A stretch of 16,039 nucleotides of DNA from Promethearchaeota archaeon (GCA_016839845.1 JAEOTL010000101.1:1-16039); one strand, 5' to 3'. Positions 1 through 6,751 are shown, numbered from the stretch's first letter. Numbers and translations are program-made. The notes: generated by a model from the letters alone, not told the origin.

Positions 1-1
1 A

Positions 2-586
2 ATATTGCCTGTAGAAGTAAAAACACGTAGGAAAACTTATGTTTTCGAAAAGGACGAACATTTTAGACCTGGTCAATCAATGGAGGCACTCCAAAAATTA
101 CGGCCCGCATTTAAGAAAGATGGAACTGTTACTGCAGGGAACGCTTCAGGGATAAATGATGGAGCTGCTCTTACCTTGTTAACTACAGCTCCCAAGGCTC
201 AAGAATTAGGTTTAACTCCGCTTGTCAAAATAAAAACAATTGCTAAAATAGGGAACGATCCTAAATACATGGGTATGGGTCCGATATATTCAACACCACT
301 AGCACTAAAGCAAGCGAATATGGAACAAAAAGATCTAGATTTAATTGAATGTAATGAAGCTTTTGCTGCACAATTTTGCGCCGTGGCTCAAGAATTAAAT
401 TGGGACATAGACATAACTAATGTTAATGGTTCAGGAATTGGATTAGGTCATCCTGTAGGCTGTACTGGTGCGAGAATTATCGTAACCCTCATTCATGAAA
501 TGAAAAGAAGGAATTGTTCTTACGGTTTAGCCACTTTATGTGGTGGTGGGGGAGTTTCGGAAGCTACGATAATAGAAAATATTTAA
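2..586 (+). CDS. Thiolase (acetyl-CoA acetyltransferase), C-terminal part, cut by window edge
   Basis: This is the C-terminal half of a thiolase, which condenses or cleaves acyl-CoA and acetoacyl-CoA units. The reading frame is open to the first base, so the gene begins upstream; the TTG at 5 is an internal codon, not a start. Counting from that codon, visible family motifs are TVTAGNASGINDGAA (41-55), CNEAFAAQ (116-123), the active-site histidine in GLGHPVGCTGAR (His149), and the second catalytic cysteine in LCGGGG (Cys179). The first nucleophilic cysteine lies in the missing N-terminal half. CGGGGVSEA differs slightly from the common C-x-GGGxG ending but keeps the cysteine and glycines. It is likely cytosolic and part of beta-oxidation or acetoacetyl-CoA synthesis, fitting the acyl-CoA ligases further along. 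A degraded glycohydrolase fragment follows directly. Confidence 0.93.
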   Translation: MLPVEVKTRRKTYVFEKDEHFRPGQSMEALQKLRPAFKKDGTVTAGNASGINDGAALTLLTTAPKAQELGLTPLVKIKTIAKIGNDPKYMGMGPIYSTPLALKQANMEQKDLDLIECNEAFAAQFCAVAQELNWDIDITNVNGSGIGLGHPVGCTGARIIVTLIHEMKRRNCSYGLATLCGGGGVSEATIIENI

Positions 587-620
587 TTTCCATTTTTCTT
601 TTCTTTTTTATTTCAAAGTC

Positions 621-1196
621 TTGTTAGAATATGCTTCTTTGATAGATTCGATATCAACGAAAGACGTAGAATTATATTTTAGTTTTATTGATCCCGTAAT
701 CAATACTTACCTCGATAATCCAGATTCAAGAGATTGGGAAAAAAATTTTTGGGCTAAAAGTAAAAATGATTGGGCAACATCATTGGATGGTTTATGGTGG
801 CTTTTTGAAAGAGATATGGTAAAAGATGCAATTACCAGATTTAAAGATTTTCCGAGTATGCTTGAAAGACGATTACAGAGCTTTAGTAAAAGTAAAGCTG
901 TTCATACATTATTTAATAATGCTGCAATTGTTGTGGGTTTATTATATGGTGATGGGGATTTCATACAGACAGTGCGTATTAGTACTTTATGTGGAGCTGA
1001 TACAGATTGCAATGCAGGGAACGCAGGAGCTATTATTGGAGCCTATCTTGGTCAGAATTTGATTCCATCCTATGCAAAACGGTTTATTCGAGGAGAAATA
1101 ATTCCAGGTCTTAAAGAATGGTCAGATAAATCAATACTCAGCTTAAGTCAAAGAACATTCACACAAGCACTTCGCTTCGAAGAGTTAAAAAAATAG
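621..1196 (+). pseudogene. ADP-ribosylglycohydrolase (DraG-like), N-terminally truncated remnant
   Basis: The 191 codons match only the C-terminal part of the ADP-ribosylglycohydrolase family, enzymes that remove ADP-ribose from proteins or small molecules using two magnesium ions. The diagnostic block is FNNAAIVVGLLYGDGDF followed by GADTDCNAGNAGAIIGAYLG, whose Asp127 and Asp129 correspond to the C-terminal metal ligands. The N-terminal domain, with the G-x3-GDALG and TDD(T/S) metal-binding motifs, is absent; the thiolase gene stands in its place. Family members are usually about 290-450 aa. The only start near the open frame is a weak TTG at 621; the first in-frame ATG comes much later, near codon 66. 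Without half the metal site it should not be catalytic. Its last 26 codons are repeated beyond the next gene, supporting the view that this is rearrangement debris. A translated regulatory fragment cannot be excluded. Confidence 0.78.
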
Positions 1197-1207
1197 GTGG
1201 GTATAAA
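1111..1207 (+). repeat. Direct repeat, copy 1 (glycohydrolase 3' end)
   Basis: These 97 bases recur at 2447-2543 with 11 mismatches counted by eye. The central 42 bases (1142-1183 and 2478-2519) are identical. Copy 1 covers the last codons and stop of the glycohydrolase remnant plus about 11 bases of 3' flank, ending at a shared TATAAA. Confidence 0.9.
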
Positions 1208-1216
1208 TCTATGGTT

Positions 1217-1290
1217 AATCTACAATCTTTTCAAATCGATATCACTTGGTAGATTTTTTAATTCTTCTTTCTTTTTTTAAAAATTTTTTA
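1217..1290 (+). terminator. Possible terminator: weak stem plus T-rich tract
   Basis: AATCTAC (1217-1223) can pair with GTAGATT (1249-1255) across a 25-base loop. It is followed by a T-rich tract running to about 1290. U-rich tracts terminate archaeal transcription, so this may end the thiolase/glycohydrolase transcript. The stem is short. The rest of the 210-base gap (1197-1406) holds no gene. Confidence 0.35.
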
Positions 1291-1371
1291 ATTTCGATCT
1301 CTAAAGAAGTAATAGAAGACTAACTTAAGAAAAGATTAATCATTCAGAATAACATTGTTGAAAAATTCAAT

Positions 1372-1379
1372 ATTTTATA
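1372..1379 (+). promoter_or_regulatory. TATA-like box of the alcohol dehydrogenase gene
   Basis: ATTTTATA lies about 30 bases before the ATG pair at 1407/1410, in an A-rich stretch with no Shine-Dalgarno site. In archaea the box sits about 25 bases before the transcript start, so the message would be leaderless or nearly so. This is inference from spacing. Confidence 0.4.
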
Positions 1380-1406
1380 GATCTTAAAAAAAAATAAAAA
1401 AAAATT

Positions 1407-2435
1407 ATGATGCGAGCAGCGATAGTTGAAGAAATAGGGAAAATTAACATTAAAGACGTACCAATACCTACTCCTGGACATGAAGAGGTTTTGGTAAAAA
1501 TTTCTACTGCGGGTGTTTGTCATTCGGATATCCATATCATGAAAGGTGATTGGTTTGAAGAAAAAACACCTTTTCCATTGGGACATGAAGCTATAGGAAT
1601 AGTAGAAGATTTAGGTCCTGGTGCTGAGGAATTTGTTAAGAAGGGAGATAGAGTTATATTAGGCTTAGGAGGGAATGCAGGAACATATTGGTGTGGCGCG
1701 TGTGAACATTGTCTTGCTGGAAAACCCATGCTTTGTGCGCGCAAGAAGCAACTACAAGGAGTCTTTGGGGAATATTTTGTTGTATGGGCGAAGGCTCTAG
1801 TAAAACTTCCCGATGAAATCGAAAATAAAGAGGTGCCATTGGCTTGTGCTGGCTTAACGGCGTACAGTGCAATTAAAAAGCTTGCGAATTTCAGGATTCA
1901 AGCAGGGAAAACCGTAGCCATTATCGGAGCTGCAGGAGGACTTGGCCATTATGGTATTCAAATAGCTAAAACTTTCGGGTATAAAGTCATTGGAATTGAT
2001 ATAGGCCCTGAAAAATTAGAATTTATAAAAAAAATGGGAGTAGATTTAGCTGTGGATGTGAGTGAAGCGTTAAAAACAGTGAAAACACAATTTAAAGGTG
2101 TGAACGCATGTATAGTATTTACATCAAAAGTAGCTAGTTTTGAACTCGGTTTGAAATTACTCAAGCGTGGAGGAGTACTAATAGCTGTAGGATTACCGGC
2201 TTTAAGTGAAGGTCCATTTTCAATAAATCCACTTAGTTTCATATTGAAAGGTGTTCATATAACTGGATCTATAGTTGGAAACGTTGAAGAAATGAGAGAA
2301 TTGATTCAGTTAGCTGCAGATGGCAAGGTAAGAACTCATGTTGGAAGAATCGCGAAACTCTCCGAGATAAATGAAGTTTTAGAGGAACTTGAACAGGGAA
2401 AATTTGTTGGAAGAGCTATTCTTGAGATTGAATGA
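1407..2435 (+). CDS. Zinc-dependent alcohol dehydrogenase (MDR family)
   Basis: A cytosolic medium-chain dehydrogenase that interconverts primary alcohols and aldehydes with NAD(H). The 342 aa length is normal for the family. Catalytic zinc ligands are visible as Cys38 (GVCHSD), His60-Glu61 (GHE) and Cys147 (LACAGL). The structural zinc site is intact: Cys96, Cys99, Cys102 and Cys110 (CGACEHCLAGKPMLC). The Rossmann motif is GAAGGLG (174-180), as in yeast-type ADH and AdhP, and Asp198 at the end of the second strand predicts NAD rather than NADP preference. The gene may start at either of two adjacent ATGs (1407 or 1410). It lies between two pieces of ADP-ribosylglycohydrolase genes, with the second piece starting about 10 bases after its stop, so it probably came to this site by recombination. 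A role in alcohol or aldehyde turnover beside the short-chain dehydrogenase is likely; the substrate is not evident. Confidence 0.93.
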   Translation: MMRAAIVEEIGKINIKDVPIPTPGHEEVLVKISTAGVCHSDIHIMKGDWFEEKTPFPLGHEAIGIVEDLGPGAEEFVKKGDRVILGLGGNAGTYWCGACEHCLAGKPMLCARKKQLQGVFGEYFVVWAKALVKLPDEIENKEVPLACAGLTAYSAIKKLANFRIQAGKTVAIIGAAGGLGHYGIQIAKTFGYKVIGIDIGPEKLEFIKKMGVDLAVDVSEALKTVKTQFKGVNACIVFTSKVASFELGLKLLKRGGVLIAVGLPALSEGPFSINPLSFILKGVHITGSIVGNVEEMRELIQLAADGKVRTHVGRIAKLSEINEVLEELEQGKFVGRAILEIE

Positions 2436-2445
2436 AATAAGCTAT

Positions 2446-2526
2446 ATTAAAGAATGGGCAGATAAATCGTTACTCAACTTAAGTCAAAGAACATTCACAC
2501 AAGCACTTCGCTTCGAAGAATTATGA
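2446..2526 (+). pseudogene. Remnant: last 26 codons of a second ADP-ribosylglycohydrolase
   Basis: After the alcohol dehydrogenase stop, the frame starting at 2446 reads IKEWADKSLLNLSQRTFTQ and then ALRFEEL before a TGA at 2524. It matches the end of the 621-1196 remnant apart from conservative changes (Ser to Ala, Ile to Leu, Ser to Asn) and loss of the two final lysines. Similarity begins abruptly at about 2446. This is the tail of a diverged paralogue, not a recent exact duplication. No start codon or upstream body remains, so it is not expected to be expressed. Confidence 0.82.
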
Positions 2527-2543
2527 TAATAGTCGGATATAAA
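2447..2543 (+). repeat. Direct repeat, copy 2 (glycohydrolase 3' end)
   Basis: Partner of 1111-1207 at an offset of 1336 bases. Identity is highest inside the coding part and lower in the 3' flank (6 of 23 bases differ), as expected of two homologous gene ends drifting apart. Confidence 0.9.
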
Positions 2544-2586
2544 AGCCTTTGCTATTTCTCTCTCATCTATTATATTTCTTATTTTA

Positions 2587-2602
2587 TTCGAATGCATTCG
2601 AA
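2587..2602 (+). promoter_or_regulatory. Perfect 16-base palindrome TTCGAATGCATTCGAA
   Basis: The sequence equals its own reverse complement over 16 bases and includes three G+C pairs on each arm in an otherwise AT-rich gap. It lies about 40 bases upstream of the TATA-like box of the short-chain dehydrogenase. It could be an operator for a dimeric regulator. As RNA it could fold into a 6-bp stem with a 4-base loop followed by a pyrimidine-rich tract (2609-2627), that is, a terminator for the upstream transcript. Confidence 0.5.
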
Positions 2603-2642
2603 AATATTATTTACTTTTCTTTTTTTTACCATTCAAAGTAAA

Positions 2643-2653
2643 TTTTATAAAAA
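2643..2653 (+). promoter_or_regulatory. TATA-like box of the short-chain dehydrogenase gene
   Basis: TTTTATAAAAA lies about 37 bases before the ATG at 2685, which would give a leader of roughly 10-15 bases. No Shine-Dalgarno site precedes the ATG. Confidence 0.4.
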
Positions 2654-2684
2654 AAAATTGAAAATGATTTGGTAATTAAAAATA

Positions 2685-3545
2685 ATGAAAGATTTCAAAA
2701 ATAAAGTAGCAGTAATCACGGGTGCTGCGAGCGGAATTGGATTAGGTATTGCTAAACGTTGTGTAAAAGAGGGAATCAAAACAGTTTTATCAGATATCGA
2801 GGAAAAATTGCTTTTCAAAGTTTCTGATGAATTAAAAAGTACCGGGGGGGATGTTCTTGCAGTTGTTTGTGATGTATCTTCAATTGAAGAAGTAAAAAAT
2901 CTCGCTGATCAAACTTTAGAATCATTTGGAAAGGTTAATTTGCTTTTTAACAATGCAGGGGTAATACCCGGAACAAATATTCTTAAAAATACTATTAAAG
3001 ATTTTGAATGGGTAATAGGTGTTAACCTTTGGGGTGTAATATATGGGGTTAACACTTTTCTACCAATAATGCTTGAGCAAAGTGAAGAATCTCACATTAT
3101 AAATACCTCTTCAGGAAGTGCCTTCTTTCCGGGAAACGGAGCGTATGATATCACAAAATACGGTGTAACCGCATTATCAGAATGCATGAGAATAGAACTA
3201 AAAAAAATTAAATCAAATGTAAGTGTGTCTCTGTTGATCCCAGGAATTGTAGATACAGGAATTGTTGATAGTAACAGAAACCGACCTAATGAGTTAAAAA
3301 ATCCCAGCAAGGGTTCAAGAAATTGGGATGAACTAAATAAAAGATTAGAGGAAATAAGAAATAGGTACCGGGGTTCGATGTCCCCGGATCTCGTAGCAGA
3401 TATGACATTCGATGGGATTGAAAACGATATTTTTTATATCTTTACGGAAATGGGTATGAAAGCGGGAATTGATGGACGTTATAAATGGATGCTGAGCGGA
3501 ATTGATGCCTTACAAAAATATTTAGAGAAGAATAATTCAACCTGA
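2685..3545 (+). CDS. Short-chain dehydrogenase/reductase (SDR family)
   Basis: A classical SDR-type NAD(P)-dependent oxidoreductase of 286 aa, acting on alcohol/ketone groups in the cytosol. The nucleotide-binding glycine motif is TGAASGIG (12-19). Asp37 after the second strand (VLSDIEE) suggests NAD preference. NNAG (89-92), Asn114 in GVNLWG, the serine pair in NTSSGS (142-143) and Tyr154-x3-Lys158 complete the catalytic set. The loop between the serines and tyrosine is slightly shorter than usual. After residue 190 there is a charged insertion (about 196-230) and a C-terminal tail longer than the 250-aa core, typical of the larger SDRs that act on bulky or lipid-like substrates. Its end faces the hydrolase gene on the other strand with only 16 bases between. 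The precise substrate cannot be told from sequence. Confidence 0.92.
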   Translation: MKDFKNKVAVITGAASGIGLGIAKRCVKEGIKTVLSDIEEKLLFKVSDELKSTGGDVLAVVCDVSSIEEVKNLADQTLESFGKVNLLFNNAGVIPGTNILKNTIKDFEWVIGVNLWGVIYGVNTFLPIMLEQSEESHIINTSSGSAFFPGNGAYDITKYGVTALSECMRIELKKIKSNVSVSLLIPGIVDTGIVDSNRNRPNELKNPSKGSRNWDELNKRLEEIRNRYRGSMSPDLVADMTFDGIENDIFYIFTEMGMKAGIDGRYKWMLSGIDALQKYLEKNNST

Positions 3546-3561
3546 AAATTTTGAGTTTATT

Positions 3562-4473
3562 TCATAATTTTTCATTTGTTTTTCTTTTATTCTCGATATA
3601 ACCAATAATTCCCGCAACACTTTGTCTCATAGTAAAGGGTTCTCTCAATTGAACTTCTTGATCTAATAACCTTAAATTGGAAAATATTGTATCTGCATTT
3701 AATAGTTCCGCAAATAGTAGTTCCATAAAATTGGATTGCAATCTTTTATTGTAAAGGGATTCGATCACCCTCACCCAAGTTTTAATTTGATTATGGGCTA
3801 TCTCTATCATCATAGCAGCGTTATCTCTCATTCCCCAGTGAGGAAAACATATTTTGTAACCAGCTAAATCTAAGCTAAGTAATTTTTGAAGTGAAGAAAG
3901 GTATAAATCATAATTAAAGATGGGAGGTGTCGCTGGACGTAAGTAAATAATTTCTTCTGATGGATAGTTATGACCACATGCTTCCCCAACAAATAGGACG
4001 TCTTTAAAAAGGTAGGATTGATGATGAGGAGAATGCCCTAAAGTTTCTATTACTCTGATTTGCCCATTTTCAATCTTTTCCTGGAAGAATATCCGATCCT
4101 CAGGAACAGGTTCAATCTTTCCGTAAAACTCAGCAGCTTTACCCAACACCTTAAGACTCCCCTCCCAAAGTTTTTTAGGATTGATTAAATGCTTTATACC
4201 TCTTGGGTGACATATAATTTTGGCGTGAGGGAAGAAATTGAGCAATTTTCCAACTCCACCTGCATGATCTATGTGAGGATGGGTCAGAAGGATGTAATCA
4301 AGATCATTTATGCCAATTTTTAAATAATCTAAGCTCTTCCTTAATGAGTTTATAAATACTGTGGGTCCTGGATCAACTAAAAAACACAATTTATCACTGA
4401 TATATACCCATGTGTTTATGAAATTATCTAAATTTATAAATTTAAGATTATCATCAACAGAATTAATTTGCAT
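3562..4473 (-). CDS. Metallo-beta-lactamase-fold hydrolase
   Basis: A 303-aa metal-dependent hydrolase of the metallo-beta-lactamase superfamily, which includes glyoxalase II and other thioester or ester hydrolases. The metal-binding signature is THPHIDHAGG, giving His65, His67, Asp69 and His70. Further ligands are His147 (GHSPHH) and His212 (FPHWG). The usual bridging aspartate in a GD motif appears to be Glu164 (FVGEACG), a conservative but notable change. A helical C-terminal extension (about 215-303) resembles the substrate-lid regions of larger members. There is no signal peptide, so it is cytosolic. It is the last of five genes on this strand, and a T-rich stretch ends the gene upstream of it, so it may have its own promoter near 4508-4527 (AAAAATATATATC on the + strand). 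In this setting it could hydrolyse acyl-CoA-type thioesters, but that is a guess. Confidence 0.88.
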   Translation of the reverse strand: MQINSVDDNLKFINLDNFINTWVYISDKLCFLVDPGPTVFINSLRKSLDYLKIGINDLDYILLTHPHIDHAGGVGKLLNFFPHAKIICHPRGIKHLINPKKLWEGSLKVLGKAAEFYGKIEPVPEDRIFFQEKIENGQIRVIETLGHSPHHQSYLFKDVLFVGEACGHNYPSEEIIYLRPATPPIFNYDLYLSSLQKLLSLDLAGYKICFPHWGMRDNAAMMIEIAHNQIKTWVRVIESLYNKRLQSNFMELLFAELLNADTIFSNLRLLDQEVQLREPFTMRQSVAGIIGYIENKRKTNEKL

Positions 4474-4550
4474 AATTGAAATTCTTACCTCATGAGATTT
4501 TCCCGAATAAAAATATATATCAAAAATGATGATTTGAACTAAAAATAGAG

Positions 4551-4566
4551 TAGAAAAACAAAAAAT
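4551..4566 (-). terminator. T-tract after the glycyl-radical activase gene
   Basis: On the - strand the activase stop (TAG, 4572-4570) is followed almost at once by GATTTTTTGTTTTTC, an oligo-T run of the kind that stops archaeal RNA polymerase. No stem is obvious. Confidence 0.45.
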
Positions 4567-4569
4567 CCC

Positions 4570-5490
4570 CTACCCCCCTATCTGGGCCTTTACACCTAAG
4601 GATTCTACAAGCTCTTTGAGTCGTTGCATGCGATCATCACTTGGTGGTTGAACACCTTCAAGTTTGTATACCCTTCCTAACCGGCTATATGTCTGTGAGC
4701 CAAACAAATGGTAAGGCAGAAGGTCAATCCGTATTAGATTTTCCCCCAACTCTCCTGCAAATTTTGCTGTAGCCGCTATATTTTCATCAGAATCATTGCA
4801 ACCAGGCACAACGGGGATGCGCACAATCATGGGACGGACAACCGAAACCTTCCTGGCATTCTCCAAGATAATTTCGTTGGATACTCCTGTGATCTCTTTG
4901 TGTACAGTAGCATCCATGTGCTTGATGTCAATATAAACGAGATCGAGATATTGAAGAAGACTTTCAAGATATTCCCACTTCACATAGCCGCATGTCTCTA
5001 TCGCCGTGTGTATATACCTCTGCTTACACTTCTTGAGGAATTCTTTCACAAACTCATGTTGCATCGTGGGCTCACCACCGCCAACCGTGACACCGCCTTT
5101 TGATCGCCGGTAGAAGGGGCTGTCCTTATCAACCTCCTGGAATAGCTCCTCAGGCGTCATGGGTTTTCCCGCGAGCTCTAGTGCTTGGTTGGGGCAGGCT
5201 TCCACACATCGACCATCGGTTTGACAGATTTTACGGTTAAAGATCGGTCCTTCCTCTTCGGAAAACTTAATTGCACCTACTTCACAGATCTGCACACATA
5301 ATCCGCATTTTTGGCAGATCATGTTATTGTGCAGGATTTCGGGCGCCTTTTTCTGTGTATGGGGGGAAGAACACCACAAGCATGTTAAAGGGCACCCTTT
5401 CATATACACTAAGGTTCGAATTCCTGGACCGTCATGAATAGCAAATCTCTCCAGACCGTACACCAAACCCGTCAATTCTTTATTTTCCAT
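4570..5490 (-). CDS. Glycyl-radical enzyme activating protein (radical SAM)
   Basis: A radical-SAM activase that installs the glycyl radical on a partner enzyme of the pyruvate formate-lyase superfamily. At 306 aa it is the larger, ferredoxin-containing type. GPGIRT (21-26) precedes the SAM cluster CPLTCLWC (Cys33, Cys37, Cys40). A two-cluster ferredoxin insert follows: Cys59, Cys62, Cys65, Cys69, then Cys89, Cys95, Cys99, with Asp92 where the second cysteine of a C-x2-C-x2-C motif would stand. GGGEP (137-141) is the SAM-binding loop. The C-terminal VKAQIGG matches the normal family end. No glycyl-radical enzyme is present in this window. By eye the gene reaches 43-55% G+C, against roughly 32-38% in its neighbours. 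AGGAG lies one base before the ATG, too close to act as a normal ribosome site. Recent acquisition, perhaps from a bacterium, is likely. The partner and substrate are unknown. Confidence 0.93.
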   Translation of the reverse strand: MENKELTGLVYGLERFAIHDGPGIRTLVYMKGCPLTCLWCSSPHTQKKAPEILHNNMICQKCGLCVQICEVGAIKFSEEEGPIFNRKICQTDGRCVEACPNQALELAGKPMTPEELFQEVDKDSPFYRRSKGGVTVGGGEPTMQHEFVKEFLKKCKQRYIHTAIETCGYVKWEYLESLLQYLDLVYIDIKHMDATVHKEITGVSNEIILENARKVSVVRPMIVRIPVVPGCNDSDENIAATAKFAGELGENLIRIDLLPYHLFGSQTYSRLGRVYKLEGVQPPSDDRMQRLKELVESLGVKAQIGG

Positions 5491-5533
5491 GCTCCTGTAT
5501 CTCTCTCGGGAAATCCATCTTCTTAATTTAAGA

Positions 5534-5548
5534 TAAAAAAAATAAAAA
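5534..5548 (-). terminator. T-tract after the iron-sulfur protein gene
   Basis: About 10 bases beyond the stop of the 5559-6692 gene, the - strand reads CATTTTTATTTTTTTTATC. This is a probable U-rich terminator separating it from the activase. It makes a single transcript through both genes less likely. Confidence 0.4.
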
Positions 5549-5558
5549 TGTATTTAAT

Positions 5559-6692
5559 CTAGGTTGGTCGAGGAGCTGCTAACCTTACAACTCGTTCCTT
5601 TTCAACTAGAGAGATTGCATTTTCAGGACAAAAGGCAGCACAAATTCCACAACCAATGCATCTATCACCAACTTTTTGAGACTTTCCTTCATCGTTTAAT
5701 TCTACTGAGCCTGTAGGGCACTTTTCAACACACGTTCCACATCCCGCACATAAATCTTGGTTAATTTGAGACACATAATTTGTTAGGTTAACGGTTATAC
5801 CGCTCCACTGCCCACAACAATCCGCGCAACAGTTACATATACTATCCTCATCACGTTTAAAGTCCATATTGGGATGATACGCTTTATGCACTAACCCATC
5901 TGCTTCAGATTTTGCTAAAATTTCTAAAGCTTCCTCCTTCGTAATCATTCTGGCAAAGCCTTGTTCAGTTGTATAACGAGCGGATTTCCCAAATGAGAAG
6001 CAATTTTCTCGAAGATCTGTCTGTGTACAAGAGTGTCCTATTAAATCCTTATGGTGTCGACAATAGCAATGTCCTACTGCAATGTCATCGAATTTATTTA
6101 TGATCTCTCTTACATTTTGAGTAGGTAATATTTTTTCTACGGGAGTTTCAAGTTCTTCATTAATGACAATCTCAATTTCATTTCCAGTTTCCCTATTCTC
6201 TGTGAAAGGTACTGTTCTATCAATTGGTCGTATATTTGGGAGGATGTTTTTAATGACAAAATCATAGTTAGCCATCATTCGATTATGTCCCTCATCCCGT
6301 AACTTCTGAAAAAGTGCAGCTAGTTCTTTCTCTTCGTCAGTGTATTCAAGTTTCTTCATGAATGTGTATTCAAAAACACCTACATTAATGAACGGCATCA
6401 ATCTGAAAATCATTAACCCCGAGCTGCTTGGTTGATTCATTATTAAACCCTTTTTCGCTAAAAATTCAACTTTTCTTAAAATATCTTCTTCAGACATCCC
6501 ACTATTTTCTTTTAATTGTTCCATAGTTTGAGATTTTCGGCTTTTGAATGCTGTTATAAGATCTAAATACTCCTCTGGGACGATAAACTTCAATATATCA
6601 ATTGTTGTATCAGTAACTCCGAGTGGTGTACCACTAGCAGCATTTATTGCCTTTACAGCTTCCGTATATTTTTCTTTTATTGCATCTGACAT
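5559..6692 (-). CDS. Winged-helix / cysteine-rich / 2x[4Fe-4S] ferredoxin fusion protein
   Basis: A 377-aa iron-sulfur protein of a type seen in anaerobes but without an assigned reaction. Residues about 28-100 look like a winged helix (TMEQLKENSGMSEEDILRKV as helix-turn-helix, then a wing through SSGLMIFRLMPF). The middle holds GHCYCRHH (Cys209, Cys211), Cys222, Cys231 and a dense CNCCADCCG cluster (Cys286-293) that could bind another metal centre. The C terminus is a standard bacterial-type ferredoxin, Cys315/318/321/325 and Cys345/348/351/355, each set ending CP, for two [4Fe-4S] clusters. There is no signal peptide or membrane segment. It lies between an acyl-CoA ligase and the radical-SAM activase, so electron supply to one of these systems is conceivable. 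The DNA-binding role of the winged helix is inferred from pattern only; in such proteins it may serve protein contacts. Confidence 0.85.
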   Translation of the reverse strand: MSDAIKEKYTEAVKAINAASGTPLGVTDTTIDILKFIVPEEYLDLITAFKSRKSQTMEQLKENSGMSEEDILRKVEFLAKKGLIMNQPSSSGLMIFRLMPFINVGVFEYTFMKKLEYTDEEKELAALFQKLRDEGHNRMMANYDFVIKNILPNIRPIDRTVPFTENRETGNEIEIVINEELETPVEKILPTQNVREIINKFDDIAVGHCYCRHHKDLIGHSCTQTDLRENCFSFGKSARYTTEQGFARMITKEEALEILAKSEADGLVHKAYHPNMDFKRDEDSICNCCADCCGQWSGITVNLTNYVSQINQDLCAGCGTCVEKCPTGSVELNDEGKSQKVGDRCIGCGICAAFCPENAISLVEKERVVRLAAPRPT

Positions 6693-6727
6693 TTTTCATC
6701 AATATTTTATAAAATTCTCTTTATAAT

Positions 6728-6751
6728 CAATTAATTTATAAAAATTAATTG
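6728..6751 (-). promoter_or_regulatory. Palindrome over a TATA-like box upstream of the iron-sulfur protein
   Basis: CAATTAATTT (6728-6737) and AAATTAATTG (6742-6751) are perfect 10-base inverted repeats around ATAA, so a TATA-like TTTATAAAA sits at the centre. It lies 36-59 bases before the ATG at 6692. A second TATA-like TTTTATAAAAT (6705-6715) is nearer the start. A dimeric regulator bound here would block promoter use. AT-only symmetry arises easily by chance in such DNA, but the terminal C/G pair and full length argue for function. Confidence 0.45.

Noticed and set aside
826..1062. A 78-codon frame inside the glycohydrolase remnant
   Set aside because: It lies wholly within the remnant in another frame and shows no recognisable motif; the DTDC block is in the main frame.
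1356..1368. TTGAA-AAA-TTCAA inverted repeat before the alcohol dehydrogenase
   Set aside because: Five-base AT-rich arms are expected by chance in this sequence.
1197..1406. A small RNA or tRNA gene in the 210-base gap
   Set aside because: No cloverleaf, no TTC-loop signature and very low G+C; only T-tracts, A-tracts and a TATA-like box are seen.
2842..2850. Run of seven G in the short-chain dehydrogenase, a possible frameshift site
   Set aside because: The protein reads through with motifs intact on both sides, so there is no frameshift.
4570..4580. Run of six G (on the - strand) before the activase stop, possibly hiding a longer C terminus
   Set aside because: The end VKAQIGG fits the normal end of the family, so the stop is likely real.
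4570..5490. The activase as maturase for the nearby sulfatase
   Set aside because: Both are radical-SAM systems, but the CxxxCxxC plus ferredoxin inserts and GPGIRT are those of glycyl-radical activases, and sulfatase maturases have a different C-terminal cysteine domain.
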